Shown piece after piece: positions 45,646 to 56,450 of a stretch of 64,000 nucleotides of DNA. The notes beneath the pieces were generated by a model. It did no database searches and was not told the DNA's origin. It saw only the letters and a list, made by a program, of their open reading frames with translations. Where the stretch lies: positions 27,380,305 through 27,444,304 of the forward strand of contig OY855908.1 of assembly GCA_963693305.1 (NCBI GenBank), read 5' to 3'. This DNA is from Meandrina meandrites (Eukaryota > Cnidaria > Anthozoa > Scleractinia > Meandrinidae). The translations under genes and the position numbers were made by a program. Position 1 is the first letter of the stretch, and every line of letters begins with the position of its first letter.

Positions 45646-47490
45646 TCATGAAGGGCTTCTGGCTATAGGACCAAATTCTCCGCGAATCGATTCGCCAGTG
45701 ACAAAGTCCCAGTAATGATCCGAGCCAATAAGAATGTCGATTGAATCATGACCGATTTCGGAGCGGTCTGCCAGGTCTAAATCTTGTAAATGGGGGTACT
45801 TGCTAATTTCTACCCTCTTAGGAAGTGGCGAACAAATGACAGGAAAATTAAGCGCTGAAATCTCTACGTATGCATCATTATTGCTTCGAAGTGGCAAAGT
45901 CACAACTTCACATTTCTGTTTACGGTAGGCGTTTTCACCAAAAGTGTTTAGGTGAAGGGTTTCAGTCGAAGTTGCCGTTAAACCAAGTTTCGCTTTGACG
46001 TGATTCGTTACGTAAGAACGTTGACTTCCATTATCGAACAAAATTCGTACCGGGACTGATTTCGATCGGTCTTCGCTTGTTGCAATGGCGGTGGCAGTTT
46101 GCAATAAGATGCTCCCCTTGGACTTTAATGTACTCGCTGTCGCCGTTGTCAGTTGAGTCGTGCTCCCCAACCCAGTCGCTTCTTCATTGTTGTTGTTGTT
46201 AGTTGATTGCCTTTCTCTTATCGTTAAGCAAATTGATTGGTGATGTCGACCGCCGCAGTTCCGACAATTCCTTTGACTCTTGCAATCCTTGAGTTGGTGG
46301 CCAGAAAATAAACATTTAAAGCATCGTTTCGCCTCGATGAGAATGTTTCTTCTATCAGTCGGGCTTGTCACCTTGTCGCACGACGCTGAATAGTGAACTT
46401 CATTGCAGTAAACACATCGGGTCTGGGGAATCTTCTTTAAAGGGTCATCTTTGGTAAGTAAAGAATTCGCGGAGGGATATCTCAATGGCTTAGGCGGCGG
46501 ATACGCTGGAGGTTTTGGGGTTCGCTCCTCGTTGATTTTGACGCTTTCGCTGATTTCTCTTGCTTCTACTTCCCTTTTGATGACTTCCATAAGCTTGTCA
46601 ATTTTCCAAACTGAACCTGTCGTTTCTCTAGCAATTCGCATGCGAACTTCATTGGGAAGTTTAGACATGATAACAGGAATTAACAAGCCGCCATATTGAT
46701 CGGAGGCAACGCCTAGCGATGACAAACCACGAACGTGCACGCTGACTTTGTCATAAATGAACCTAAGGGAAGTGGAACGTTCGGACGACGAGCAGTTAGG
46801 TAATTTCAACAGTTCCTCCATGTGCGCCGAAATAATCTGTTGGGGCCTTCCAAATCGTTCTTGTAAAATATCGATAGCAGAATGGTAATTGGCTTCTGTC
46901 AAGGAGAGACCTTGAATTGCTCGAGCTGCAGAGCCTTCGATAAGGGAATTAAGATAATTGAATTTGTCCACTGGAGAAATCGCTTTGTTTTCGTGCACAG
47001 CGGACTTAAATGAATCCCAGAAGCTGGTCCATTTTGTGACGTCTCCTCGGAACTTTGGCAGAATTAATTTCGGTAATTTTGCCCTTGCTTGAGTGGGCGG
47101 TACGTATTGATCGGTGCCAGGTACTGCTTGACCCAAATTGGGATGAAGAATTTGCTCAGTTCCTTGTTTGTTCTTTTGTAAAGCATCTTGAATCGTTTTC
47201 TGGCATGCTATTACCCTTTCTAGTATTTTCTCCGATTCCTCAATTTCCCCTTGAATTGTATCTACTTCGCATATTGATAAAATGTTCTGATCTAAGTCCT
47301 CGACAAGCTTCAATTTGTTTTCTAGTAAGCGACTTAATACATCTAGCTGAGTAACTTGATCATCATTTAGCGTACCTCCTTGAAGTATTTCTTTCACATC
47401 CCCAATTCTTTTCGTCAAGACTCCACGATGTCCTCCTCGAGTCGCTTTCAGCCGGTCTAGCTTATTCTTCCTTTGTTCTTCTTCGCTCAT
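45646..47490 (-). CDS. BEL/Pao gag and aspartic protease
   Basis: An uninterrupted 614-residue frame starts MSEEEQRKNKLDRLKATRGG. An N-terminal coiled-coil/gag region is followed by a retrotransposon gag segment (FRGDVTKWTSFWDSFKSAV), then Cys-rich zinc-knuckle sequences (CFKCLFSGHQLKDC, CRNCGGRHHQSIC). A pepsin-like protease follows with an active-site triad written D-N-G (ILFDNGSQRSYVTNHVKAKL), where retroelement proteases normally have D-S/T-G. The frame stops just where the pol region begins in another frame, so the usual single polyprotein is broken here. It would package element RNA and process the polyprotein if the element were active. Confidence 0.85.
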   Translation of the reverse strand: MSEEEQRKNKLDRLKATRGGHRGVLTKRIGDVKEILQGGTLNDDQVTQLDVLSRLLENKLKLVEDLDQNILSICEVDTIQGEIEESEKILERVIACQKTIQDALQKNKQGTEQILHPNLGQAVPGTDQYVPPTQARAKLPKLILPKFRGDVTKWTSFWDSFKSAVHENKAISPVDKFNYLNSLIEGSAARAIQGLSLTEANYHSAIDILQERFGRPQQIISAHMEELLKLPNCSSSERSTSLRFIYDKVSVHVRGLSSLGVASDQYGGLLIPVIMSKLPNEVRMRIARETTGSVWKIDKLMEVIKREVEAREISESVKINEERTPKPPAYPPPKPLRYPSANSLLTKDDPLKKIPQTRCVYCNEVHYSASCDKVTSPTDRRNILIEAKRCFKCLFSGHQLKDCKSQRNCRNCGGRHHQSICLTIRERQSTNNNNNEEATGLGSTTQLTTATASTLKSKGSILLQTATAIATSEDRSKSVPVRILFDNGSQRSYVTNHVKAKLGLTATSTETLHLNTFGENAYRKQKCEVVTLPLRSNNDAYVEISALNFPVICSPLPKRVEISKYPHLQDLDLADRSEIGHDSIDILIGSDHYWDFVTGESIRGEFGPIARSPS

Positions 47491-47548
47491 GACTTCGGTT
47501 CTTCGTTTCTTCTCTAAGTGGTGGGTTCGTGCCCCACGTTGGGCGCCA

Positions 47549-47829
47549 TATCATAAACTTCGAGACAGTCAATCTTTTACCATTGATTCGTTTAATGTTA
47601 ATTTGTAGTCCTTTATACAACAATGTCGCTTCGTATCGTTTCTCGTATTCTCGTATAATCGATCTGCACGCAATAAAACTCGAAAGTGGACTAATCAAGG
47701 TCTAATGTACAATTACTATTATACAAACGTTCACGTGTCAATCACTATTTCACTGTACAAACAAAACAAAGTTCAAATGGTATCTCGTTTCGCGTTGCGT
47801 AATCGCGGGGCGTCTGTTCGTTTCTGACA
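47549..47829 (-). repeat. 5' LTR of the BEL/Pao element
   Basis: Matches the 41547-41828 copy with about ten differences and one indel. On the minus strand it begins TGTCAGAAACGAACAGACGC. The element's promoter would lie here, but no TATA box is asserted. Confidence 0.92.
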
Positions 47830-47834
47830 AACTG

Positions 47835-50337
47835 TGTCGAAGGAGAATCATAAAGATCTATTATTACTCATAATGAAAAAAGTAAGACAGACAGTTTTAC
47901 AACATTTTTATATGAACTGATCTGAAAAGAGGCAAGATCCTGAAAAGTAAAGCGCATGTTTCGATTAACTTGAAGTGCAATGTTAATAAGTTTGAGAATA
48001 GTTTTCAGTGACGTCGTGAACTTTGCCAAGAAATCCATGTCGAATTTGCCATCGCTCTGATTTTGCTGTTTACATCTGCAATCGGTAGTTTGTATTTCTG
48101 AGCTCGTTTTCGGTCATTTTGCAACATTTCACACGACCATTACTCCCCTCTCACAACAGTGAAAGGGTAGTGAATGAGCTTTCGGCACAGAAAATTAATA
48201 TAAATGATAGAGTGGATAGAAAATTTATTCAGCTAAATTTATTCAAATTCAAATTTATTCAGCGTCCAATATCATGACAAGTTGTCTCAACCCCGTTAGT
48301 CGAACATTGTGTATGTGTTAAAAAAATACAAATGACATATATATGAGAAATTCAGCAATAGACGAGAAAAGGGGAGATTGAGTGGTACTAAAGTAGAACT
48401 TATTTATTGGTTTTCACGGTTTTGAGATCAGGATTCGACATTTTGGGCATAGAAATGGGATTTGAAATATACCTGATCGTTATTCATGGCAAAATTTTAG
48501 AAATTTGATTAAGAAAAAAAGCTTCAGAACCAACTTGCATTCGGATATTTTAATATGTCTGAATTGCTAGATTCAACAAGAGTAAAGTTTCATGTCAGGA
48601 TTTTTTGGGCTCTTCTAGGGGACCGTCAAAAATTAAATACTGCATGTCTTGGCACAAACATACACAATTCCCTCCCCCCACCCCCTCCCTGCCCTCAAAA
48701 GGCAGCTCATCCGTAGAGGTACAATATTCTTTGAAACCGCAGATATAATTTTAAAGTATTGTCTTAGTTAGACCGCCAGCTAATTATCGATAGTTCGTGA
48801 CCGCAACGGAGACGACACTGCTGTGGTCCAACTGCGTATATTGATTACTTCAATTAGTGGTGTCTTTTCAGTGTTATTGGTTTTGCCGAGTGCAAGTGTT
48901 TCCAGTGCTATTAGAAAACATAAACAGATCATGGTGACGAAATAGCACATGAATATACATCGAAAATAACACGTGTCGGCACAATTACCAACATCTTTGG
49001 CGTTCACCCTAATACTGGTTTCAGTGCCAATGCTTTCATTTACAGTCGCTTGAGCGCCGAGAAAGGTGAGTTTCGCTTGACGCTTCGATAGAGTCCAAGA
49101 TCGTTTTCGTCTTATGATTCATAGCATCTAGTACTCCTTCCAATATCAAACACCGACGGCATATAAATATTCGACGGATCATTTTTGCGTTGTTGAAACA
49201 CGGCCTTACTTTGAGGGACAGATTTCGCTTCTTAAGATTTTCAAGAAGGCGTCTAGATGATTGAATCAAAGAAAAAAGTCGACAAAGTTAAACAGAACAA
49301 TAACTGTCGGATACGGTTCAGATTCGCGAATCAACAAAGCAGTACAATTTTTGATGCAGTGCGCAAAAAGAATTTCTAGTTTTTTGCATTCCATTGCAAC
49401 ACAACTTATCAGGTCTTATCAAGGGAATACGAAAATTGAGCTATATAAATTTGTACTTTTTCATTTAAATGGATCTGATTTCTTTCATCGAATGCGTATA
49501 TATTGCCTTGAGTAATTGCATTTCACCATTACATTTGCATAATTTATACCACTAATATTTGCATTTAAATTACTGGTACTCAACTACCTGTCTGTTTTTC
49601 AGATTTCATTATTATGAGGGGAGGAGGGTGGGACAAACGTTGCAACAAGAGTTGTAACAGTTCATAATTTATTTTAATCAAGAAAGCCTTGAGACCGGTA
49701 GTGAGGTAGTCATGGGATGTTTTCCGTTTTCCCTGTTTGTGGTATAGTCGAGATATTCTGAAAACTAATGACCTGACCCACCCAGCCCTTATTGCACCCG
49801 GACGACCATCCCGTCCTAGTATATACATACTTACTAACCGCACCAGTTTTCAATTCGTGGTATTTTGACGATATTTTGCATTCCGTAACCCTGCTACAAT
49901 TTGTCATGTTACTGATACCTATATTTAATATTTATTAGAAGGGTTTGGACCATGCATTTCAAGTGTGTGCCTTAAAGCCATTCAAAGATCATACAATACT
50001 TAACATTGGATTTCTACGTGTCAATAGATTTAAACAAAACGTATATCATCTTTCTGCAATTGCCAGTAAAATGGTAAAAACAAACAAGCAAACAAACAAA
50101 AAGAAAAAATAGACAAGACATACAAGAATAAGGTGCTAACAAATACGCGTGGTGCAAGACAACGCAACCTCACACATACTGTTTTGTCAAACTTTCCATC
50201 ACCCAAAATCACCCGAATGAAATCATTTATGTTGTCATCTTAATCGCGTGTCATTCACGAAATAGTTCTTTAATGCTGTATTTTGCTATTCTTTCTTTCT
50301 AGCGTCCTCGTGCTTGCCAGGAGCAAAGTACTATTCG
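47835..50337. other. Intergenic region with unassigned open frames
   Basis: Two minus-strand frames at 49269-49036 and 49007-48780 are lysine/cysteine-rich. The second has a hydrophobic stretch (CIFMCYFVTMICLCFLIAL) that could be a membrane anchor. I recognise no family and no convincing splice joins them. The rest is AT-rich. Confidence 0.35.
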
Positions 50338-51066
50338 ATGAGCATTGTAACAGCACTCAAGAGGAGGTTACGTTCCTCTATACGGCGTCACTACAGAACA
50401 ATCAAAATTTCTGTGTTGTTCATTTTTACTGTAGTGTTTTCCAAAGCAATTCTTGGAACTTACGCTACAATAGCTTCTCCACCAAAATGTAGGAATTCCG
50501 ACGAAGAAATCGACCGTCTCGTGCATATAACTTACAAAGTGTATGCCGTCTTGGACAGCATGGGCATTGATTGCTGGCTGATGTACGGTTCCATATGGGG
50601 ACCATTACGAGGTATACAGGGTCCCCTCCCATGGGATGACGACGTCGACCTTGCGATAGACGGAGACGGGAAGTTTAGCCGAATGACTTTCGAAGAATTC
50701 AAAGCTCTGTTCATAGTGCTTGGTATGTCTGTGGAAAACAGACTCTGGCAAAGCTCGTTGATTATTATCTCTGAAGAAAACCGCTGGCCACCTCTGCACC
50801 TGTTTGTGTTTTATAATCATAACGGAATGATGAGTAGGGCTGGTATAACACCGTGGTTGATGCCAATTAACTTCAAACTCTATCACACGTTTCCTTCGCA
50901 TTTAGTGGAACAACCTTTGCCCAAAGTGAAGTTCGGGTATTTTAATATCTCTGTACCAAGAAATGGAATCGAAATAATGAAACATTTGTATCCGTATAAT
51001 TGGTGGAAAGTCGTGAAACCGCTCGGATGCAACGAACCAGTCGAAATATTGAAGGAAATAACTTAA
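50338..51066 (+). CDS. LicD/fukutin-like type II membrane protein
   Basis: A single long frame begins MSIVTALKRRLRSSIRR, with a basic N-terminus followed by one membrane anchor (TIKISVLFIFTVVFSKAILG). The lumenal part has CWLMYGSIWGPLRG and PWDDDVDLAI, the nucleotidyltransferase-like motif of the LicD/fukutin family (GS near W and R, then D-D-x-D). The length, about 242 residues, is shorter than full fukutin-related proteins. Family members transfer phosphocholine or ribitol-phosphate onto glycans in bacteria and the animal Golgi. The exact donor here is unknown. A TTTCTTTCTAG acceptor at 50292-50302 suggests that this may be a 3' exon with a 5' untranslated exon upstream. A TTG at 50314 also lies in frame, but the first ATG is preferred. 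Confidence 0.72.
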   Translation: MSIVTALKRRLRSSIRRHYRTIKISVLFIFTVVFSKAILGTYATIASPPKCRNSDEEIDRLVHITYKVYAVLDSMGIDCWLMYGSIWGPLRGIQGPLPWDDDVDLAIDGDGKFSRMTFEEFKALFIVLGMSVENRLWQSSLIIISEENRWPPLHLFVFYNHNGMMSRAGITPWLMPINFKLYHTFPSHLVEQPLPKVKFGYFNISVPRNGIEIMKHLYPYNWWKVVKPLGCNEPVEILKEIT

Positions 51067-52165
51067 TTAGAAGTTACAGGAAGCACAGTTGAAAAATGCG
51101 TGGCTGTTATACATTTTTAATAAATTTCAACGTTAATCATAATTATGACAAAATTCTCGAAATTGATCAATTCTTAGCACGCTCTATTTTTCACCAAATT
51201 GGAGCGCGATAAACTAGTGTCCAATTGTGTCCAATGACAAAGTGTTCAAAACTAACGTGCACGTGCTACACATGCGCGCGCTGTTTGATTCCTTCCAATC
51301 TCGTCACCAGAGGTTGCGATCCTTCTGGTCTGCGCCAGAGATCGAGACCTCTGGGCAAAACTGAAAACCCGCCAAAAAGACGGCCAAACCTGATTGGCTG
51401 TTGAAAACTTGTTCATTTCATTCAAAATCTCTGACGCATGCGCACAATCAAACCGGAGCCAGAAATTCCTGGAGAGCCATTGTGTTCACTGACCGCTGTT
51501 CAAAGGGGACGTAGGCTCTAAGATTATATATGACCTTATAATTCATAGAACTTCGTGGCGTCCGATTCTGGGACTCCCCTCATTACCATTAATAATCCTC
51601 GAACGTACATCTAACCTCAGGCCCCAACACCGCAAAAGGCTAGAGGGGTCTTGCAACCACTAACATTTTGGATAAACCTAGCCCTTAGTAGAACTGATAG
51701 TCCGCCGTTTGCTTTATAGTGTTTCTCGGGGTTGGTGACGCCATTCAAAATGACAGACGTTGGAATAACCATATTTAACTTTTGCCAAAACTCTATAATT
51801 ATTACTTTATTGTTGCAAATAAGGTCCAATCAGTGTACAGGAGACAAGAAAGCACAGTTGTAAGAAAAAGCAATTCACTATAAAAATTCAATATACTTTT
51901 TTTTTTTGCTTGCTTCATTTTGCACGTGTTTTCATCAGCCGCTCAGGTAATATTAGAAGTATTCCTAGCGATCATCCAAAGCTAGGATAAGGGAAAAACC
52001 ACAAACAAAAAATCCATCTTTTTGCTCACATAACACGCAAGAGCTCTCGAGAACCCGTTATAAATTGAATGCGCTCCAGAAGGAAATAAAATTGAGTGCT
52101 GGTGTTTGTGCCGGGTGGGAATCGTAAGGAGCCCGGAGAAAAATCCTCGGTGCAAGGACGAGAAC
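51067..52165. other. Intergenic region with a probable dispersed repeat at 51230-51500
   Basis: No gene. Near 51300 a small inverted pair (CCAGAGGTTGCGATC and GATCGAGACCTCTGG) suggests a MITE-like repeat. Its limits are unclear. Confidence 0.35.
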
Positions 52166-52176
52166 AGGGTCTGGAA

Positions 52177-52198
52177 GGGGGGGGGGGGGGGGGGGGGG
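52177..52198 (+). repeat. Poly-G tract (about 22 G)
   Basis: Homopolymer at the left end of the element above. Its length is uncertain in an assembly. Confidence 0.85.
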
Positions 52199-52686
52199 TC
52201 TGGATCTCGAGTCACGGGTTAAATTTCCGTACATTCACGAATCACGTAATTTTTTCTTTAGATTTCACGAATCAAGTGGTTAGGTAATGAATTGATTAAG
52301 TCTATAAATGATTATACTGTTTCTTTTGTGGTTGCTGGACAACTGTAGGCAAGAGTTGGTCTTAATGACCCCGTGATGGGAAGGAAACAGAAAGTACGGT
52401 GATCAACTTGATGATTCTTTGCTTTTCGTTTGACGGAGATAAAGTATAAAAGGAATGAAGTTCATTGCTATAAAATCGATTGTTTTTTATAAGAAGCTCA
52501 CGGGAGTGACTGGCCTCTCGTAGTGTTTCCACTCCACTATCTTCCTATTGGTCCTCCGCTACCTGGTGGTCCTCCTCGTTAGAAGTGCAGTTACATTTAG
52601 ATTGTTTTGGTCACACGAGACTGTTGGTTTGATTTAATGCAGTTTTCAAGGACTGCGCACTCTGTGGGAATCCGTTCGCCTTCTGG

Positions 52687-53064
52687 TAACTCTTTCCGGT
52701 ACTGTCACTTCAAAAATTTAACAGCTCAAAAACATGTTTACACCTTTGGAAGCCTATTAACAGTGGTCAAGTTTTCTTAAAATTATTATATCAGCGTACT
52801 GAAGATAAATACAGAGTGATTTTACTCGGGAGCGTTTGATCTCAACTTGAAAAAGTCAGCCTGACTTTTTCAAGTTCTGTCCTTGTGGCTTGGAAAATCG
52901 ATGAAAACTATTTACGGTCACCCTCTTCTTTAAACAATTTGCTAGATATCGGTCCCTTCGCTTTCTAGGAGCATTTCTTGTATGGTTGAAAGTACTTTAG
53001 TCGTAATTTTGGTGCCGTTTTACTAAAAAAGCAAAAAAAAAATTCCGTGACAGTGTCCCTTTAA
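52687..53064. mobile_element. MITE copy 2 (same family as 10488-10878), inverted
   Basis: It shares CGTGACAGTGTCCCTTTAA at its right end, the AACTTGAAAAAGTCAGCCTG palindrome, and flanking words such as GGTCACCCTCTTCTTTAAAC. It is the reverse complement of the first copy, and its left terminus is more diverged. Confidence 0.8.
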
Positions 53065-53762
53065 TGGCAAGGTTCTTCCTGCATGTTTTGTGATGGTCTG
53101 TCTGATTGTCAGCTGCCGCACAGCCTTTCCATGCTCCTGGGCCCATTCCCTCATCATACGTTCGTCCCCTTTGGACATCACAGGCAATGTTTCATTTTGA
53201 CAACGATCCGTTACGTTACATAACAATAACAGAAAACCTACATGTATTTTGAGCCATCTTGACAGACAATTTGCATGTATTCGTGTAGGGTTATTTGATG
53301 TTCACGACATTATATCGGTAGAAATCACGATTCACGGACTACAACTTGAAAGGATCACGCGTCACAGTCAATATATAATTCACGAATCACGGCTGTATTC
53401 CATGAGTTTTCCCGATTCACGTTGTTTTTTGGTCAATTCACGGATCACGCGAAACCCCTTCCAGACCCTGCGAGAACAGTCATTTGGTTCGAGAAGTCGT
53501 GATAACACTGTCTGTATACTGATTTTCTGGCGGCCAAAAAACTTATGATTGTTCGATTTGTGTAGATTTGTTGTTATTCTCGAGCAGCGTGACGTCCATG
53601 GATTGTTTTCACACCTGCTCTCTTTTCTTATTGAAATTGAAAACATTTTGACGTGAGAACATGTATGTCGATTCATTATTCAAGTTACCCAAAATAGAAC
53701 TATCTTTTAGCCAATGACATCACGCATTTGCTTCAACTTGTATCATTAATTGCATAGCATAG

Positions 53763-54448
53763 GGCCCGGACGCACTAGGCAAATTTTTGTTTATTTTGCG
53801 AAAAAATCTGTTATCAGTTCCCTGAGACAAGTGCGCCCGGTGATTTTTAGATCTACCAAATTTTGTCAAGGCTTACCAAACTTCAAAGACGCCGTCGTCC
53901 TGCCTCGGAGCAGGACAAATTTTTGTCAGGCGTGAAATCTGACAGATTTGTCAATTTACAAGCCACGATTTGAAGGAAAATGTCTATCAAGAAAAATTGA
54001 TCTCTTTTTTAGTCGGAGTATTTCGGCCCGAACCCCGCCAAAATTATTTCTTTTTTGTGCGGCAATCAAACGGTGAAGATGGAAGATTCGTATTCCGGCA
54101 TGCTGCATATTAACGGCCCTTACTCAGAATACAACAATATCGTTTCCCAAGTTTACATTCCAGTGACATTTCAAAGGCCAAATGCAGCTCAATTTGTACA
54201 TATCCGTATGCAAACCTCCCGAGTCAGCCGAGTACATAATGTATAAGTTACATCACGACTGATCAAATTGAAAACAGCCAAGTTGAGCGAAAGTGTTTAT
54301 TTCCATGTGATTGACACTTGTGGTTAACTAATATTTTGCTGTGTCTCAGTGCGCCCACGCTTGACAAATTGAAAATTTGGCAGAGACAAATTTTGTCGAG
54401 ATTTTTGTAAGGGCTGAACAAATTTTGTCAGTCCAGTGCGTCCGGACC
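53763..54448. mobile_element. MITE with GGCCCGGACGCACT termini
   Basis: The left end GGCCCGGACGCACT pairs with AGTGCGTCCGGACC at 54435-54448. CAAATTTTGTC-like words recur in inverted positions near both ends. A 63-codon open frame inside (54055-54246) has no recognisable family. Confidence 0.65.
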
Positions 54449-55365
54449 TGAACTTTAGCGATTTTTTTCCCGAACGCTTTGTGTTTTCTTTAAAGAGTGA
54501 TTCAAACATGAAGCTTTGCTTGCAAGGTTATTGTAGCTTTTACGACGAACACAACGTTTTATCTTGTCAAGCATGATAGCTACGACAGTTGTGTTACTGA
54601 ACTAACCAGTCACACATGACAAATTCTAACTCGCAACCAAATAAGGCAGGGTCGAAAAGTCGCGATCATTTTGCCTTTACGTCGTTGAGTGTCAAAGGAA
54701 CGTTTTAGTGTAGCACACCTGAGCCCTTCCTTAAGATCTCTTTTTTTTTGCTATGAGTTTCATGCTTTCTTATTTCTTGTTTTATGAATATGAATATTAT
54801 ATACATATATTTTTTCAAGTTACCTGTATTTCTACTCTTCAATTCTAGAACTGTTTCGATTTTTTGTGCGCTTTGTGATGGCTTAAAATATTTCCAGTCA
54901 ACAACGATCACAGAGAAGTCAACTTCTTTTAGCTTCGCTTCTCGCAGGAAGGTTCGACCGCATCCCTGGTGACCCCTGCAGCTTTAGCTTGGCTGATGCA
55001 ATTATCGCAGGTGCTAAATATAATATGTGTGTTAATCGATCTGACACATGCAGTGGCAGAATTGGATCACGGATTTTAACTGAGAGACAGAAATCTAACA
55101 CAAATGCTCGCATATTCTTGTTACTATAATTAGAGGTATTGGGAAATTTGGAAAACTGAAATCTCCAAGGTTTCAACCAACAGCTTGCGTTCGAGAGTAA
55201 GGTTGGTAGTTTATAATTAGCACGATGTGTGTCTAAAGGCCATTTAACTTTGAAATTTTGAGTATAATTTACATATTACGTGTTCCTGTTTAGGAAGTTC
55301 AACTGGGCGTTTCATTCGGTTAGCTTAAAGGCGCGTTCACGAAGTTCTTTAGGTGTTCACCCAAG
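54449..55365. other. Upstream region of gene D
   Basis: No gene or repeat recognised. The gene D promoter should lie here, but no core element is clear enough to call. Confidence 0.35.
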
Positions 55366-56384
55366 ATGTTGATTTTTATTGCCTCGTTTTGCATTGTAGT
55401 GGCATTTGGAGCCGGGAATGGTGAGTAATGCGTAAGTCTCGCAATTTTCATTTGAAGCAGTCCGAAATACTGACTGTGAACCTTGTATCATGCAATGCAC
55501 CGGAGTCAGTTGCAAACTGAATTAACCTGTTGGTGTAGCTAGTGTTTATAGTTAATTAATGCTAACATACCCCTTGCGAATCTGTAAATCCACAAAAAGG
55601 CCTGGCTCAATATGCCTTTAGCAAACACTTTATAAGATCGCGTGTAGCCTGTGCGGGACGGCTGTGCACAGGCTAGATCGCGTGCCGTTGTCCAATGCCA
55701 CGAGATTGGAATACCTGCAAAGAAAGCGGAAATTTTCATGAAACAATTTGAATAGTATAGTTCTGTTGAAGAAATCGACAAACACGAAATACATTTTTAC
55801 ACTGAACTGAACGAAATAATTTTAGATTATTCGGGGGAAAGGATGTGATATAAAAGGCAGAAAGTAAGTCCCATTTACGTCGAGTCTGTCTGTTTAGAGA
55901 CCCTGTAGTAATGTGCAAGGCTTCACACGTCTTTGGTGGCTCTTGTTTATGTGCACCGATTTTAGCAGGCGTACTCGTGTTTGTTGCACGAGATTTCGTC
56001 AAATTTTATAGAACTAACGAACGTCACTTTTTCACCCCCCACCACCCCTTCCGCCTAACAGAACTTTAAAATAGTCCATTCTCAATAGCCGTAAGAGTTA
56101 AACTTATTTTACGAAATATGAGAATGTTTTTTTTTTGTCATAGCCAGTGCTGGTCCAACAGCATGCCACACTTGCCTCTCCGATGCCGGCTCTGGTGATG
56201 ACTTGGCGTTGTGTAATTATCAGCAGGTGTCTACAAACTGTTCGTCCCAAGGCGACATGATCATTGGCACAACTCACTGTTTCACGATTAAGGGTAGATA
56301 CGAGACGTACAATGGGTCTCAGGTTATCAAGCACACTGGTGTCGCCAGAGGATGCGCCAACTGCTCAAGTATAAAAAAGCTTTA

Positions 56385-56450
<66 letters not shown>

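Larger units (their letters stand above)
41542..47834 (-). mobile_element. BEL/Pao LTR retrotransposon, complete but inactive
   Basis: Two ~281-bp LTRs (41547-41828 and 47549-47829) enclose gag, protease, reverse transcriptase, RNase H and integrase regions in BEL order on the minus strand. The 5-bp target duplication AACTG flanks it at 41542-41546 and 47830-47834. A primer binding site TGGCGCCCAACGTGGGGC follows the 5' LTR at about 47531-47548. The LTRs differ at about ten positions by eye. Frameshifts and stops in pol mean that it cannot make its own enzymes. Confidence 0.92.
52166..53470. mobile_element. DNA element with CAGGGTCTGGAAGGGG ends, hosting a second MITE
   Basis: CAGGGTCTGGAAGGGG at the left (followed by a ~22-G run) is inverted as CCCCTTCCAGACCCTG at 53455-53470. 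Subterminal words such as TTCACGAATCACG and TTCACGGATCACGCG recur in both halves. The interior is interrupted by the MITE at about 52687-53064. No transposase found. Confidence 0.6.

Noticed and set aside
49036..49269. Lysine-rich 77-codon minus frame as a gene
   Set aside because: No family, no splice partner in frame with the neighbouring hydrophobic frame; kept only as a note in the intergenic entry.
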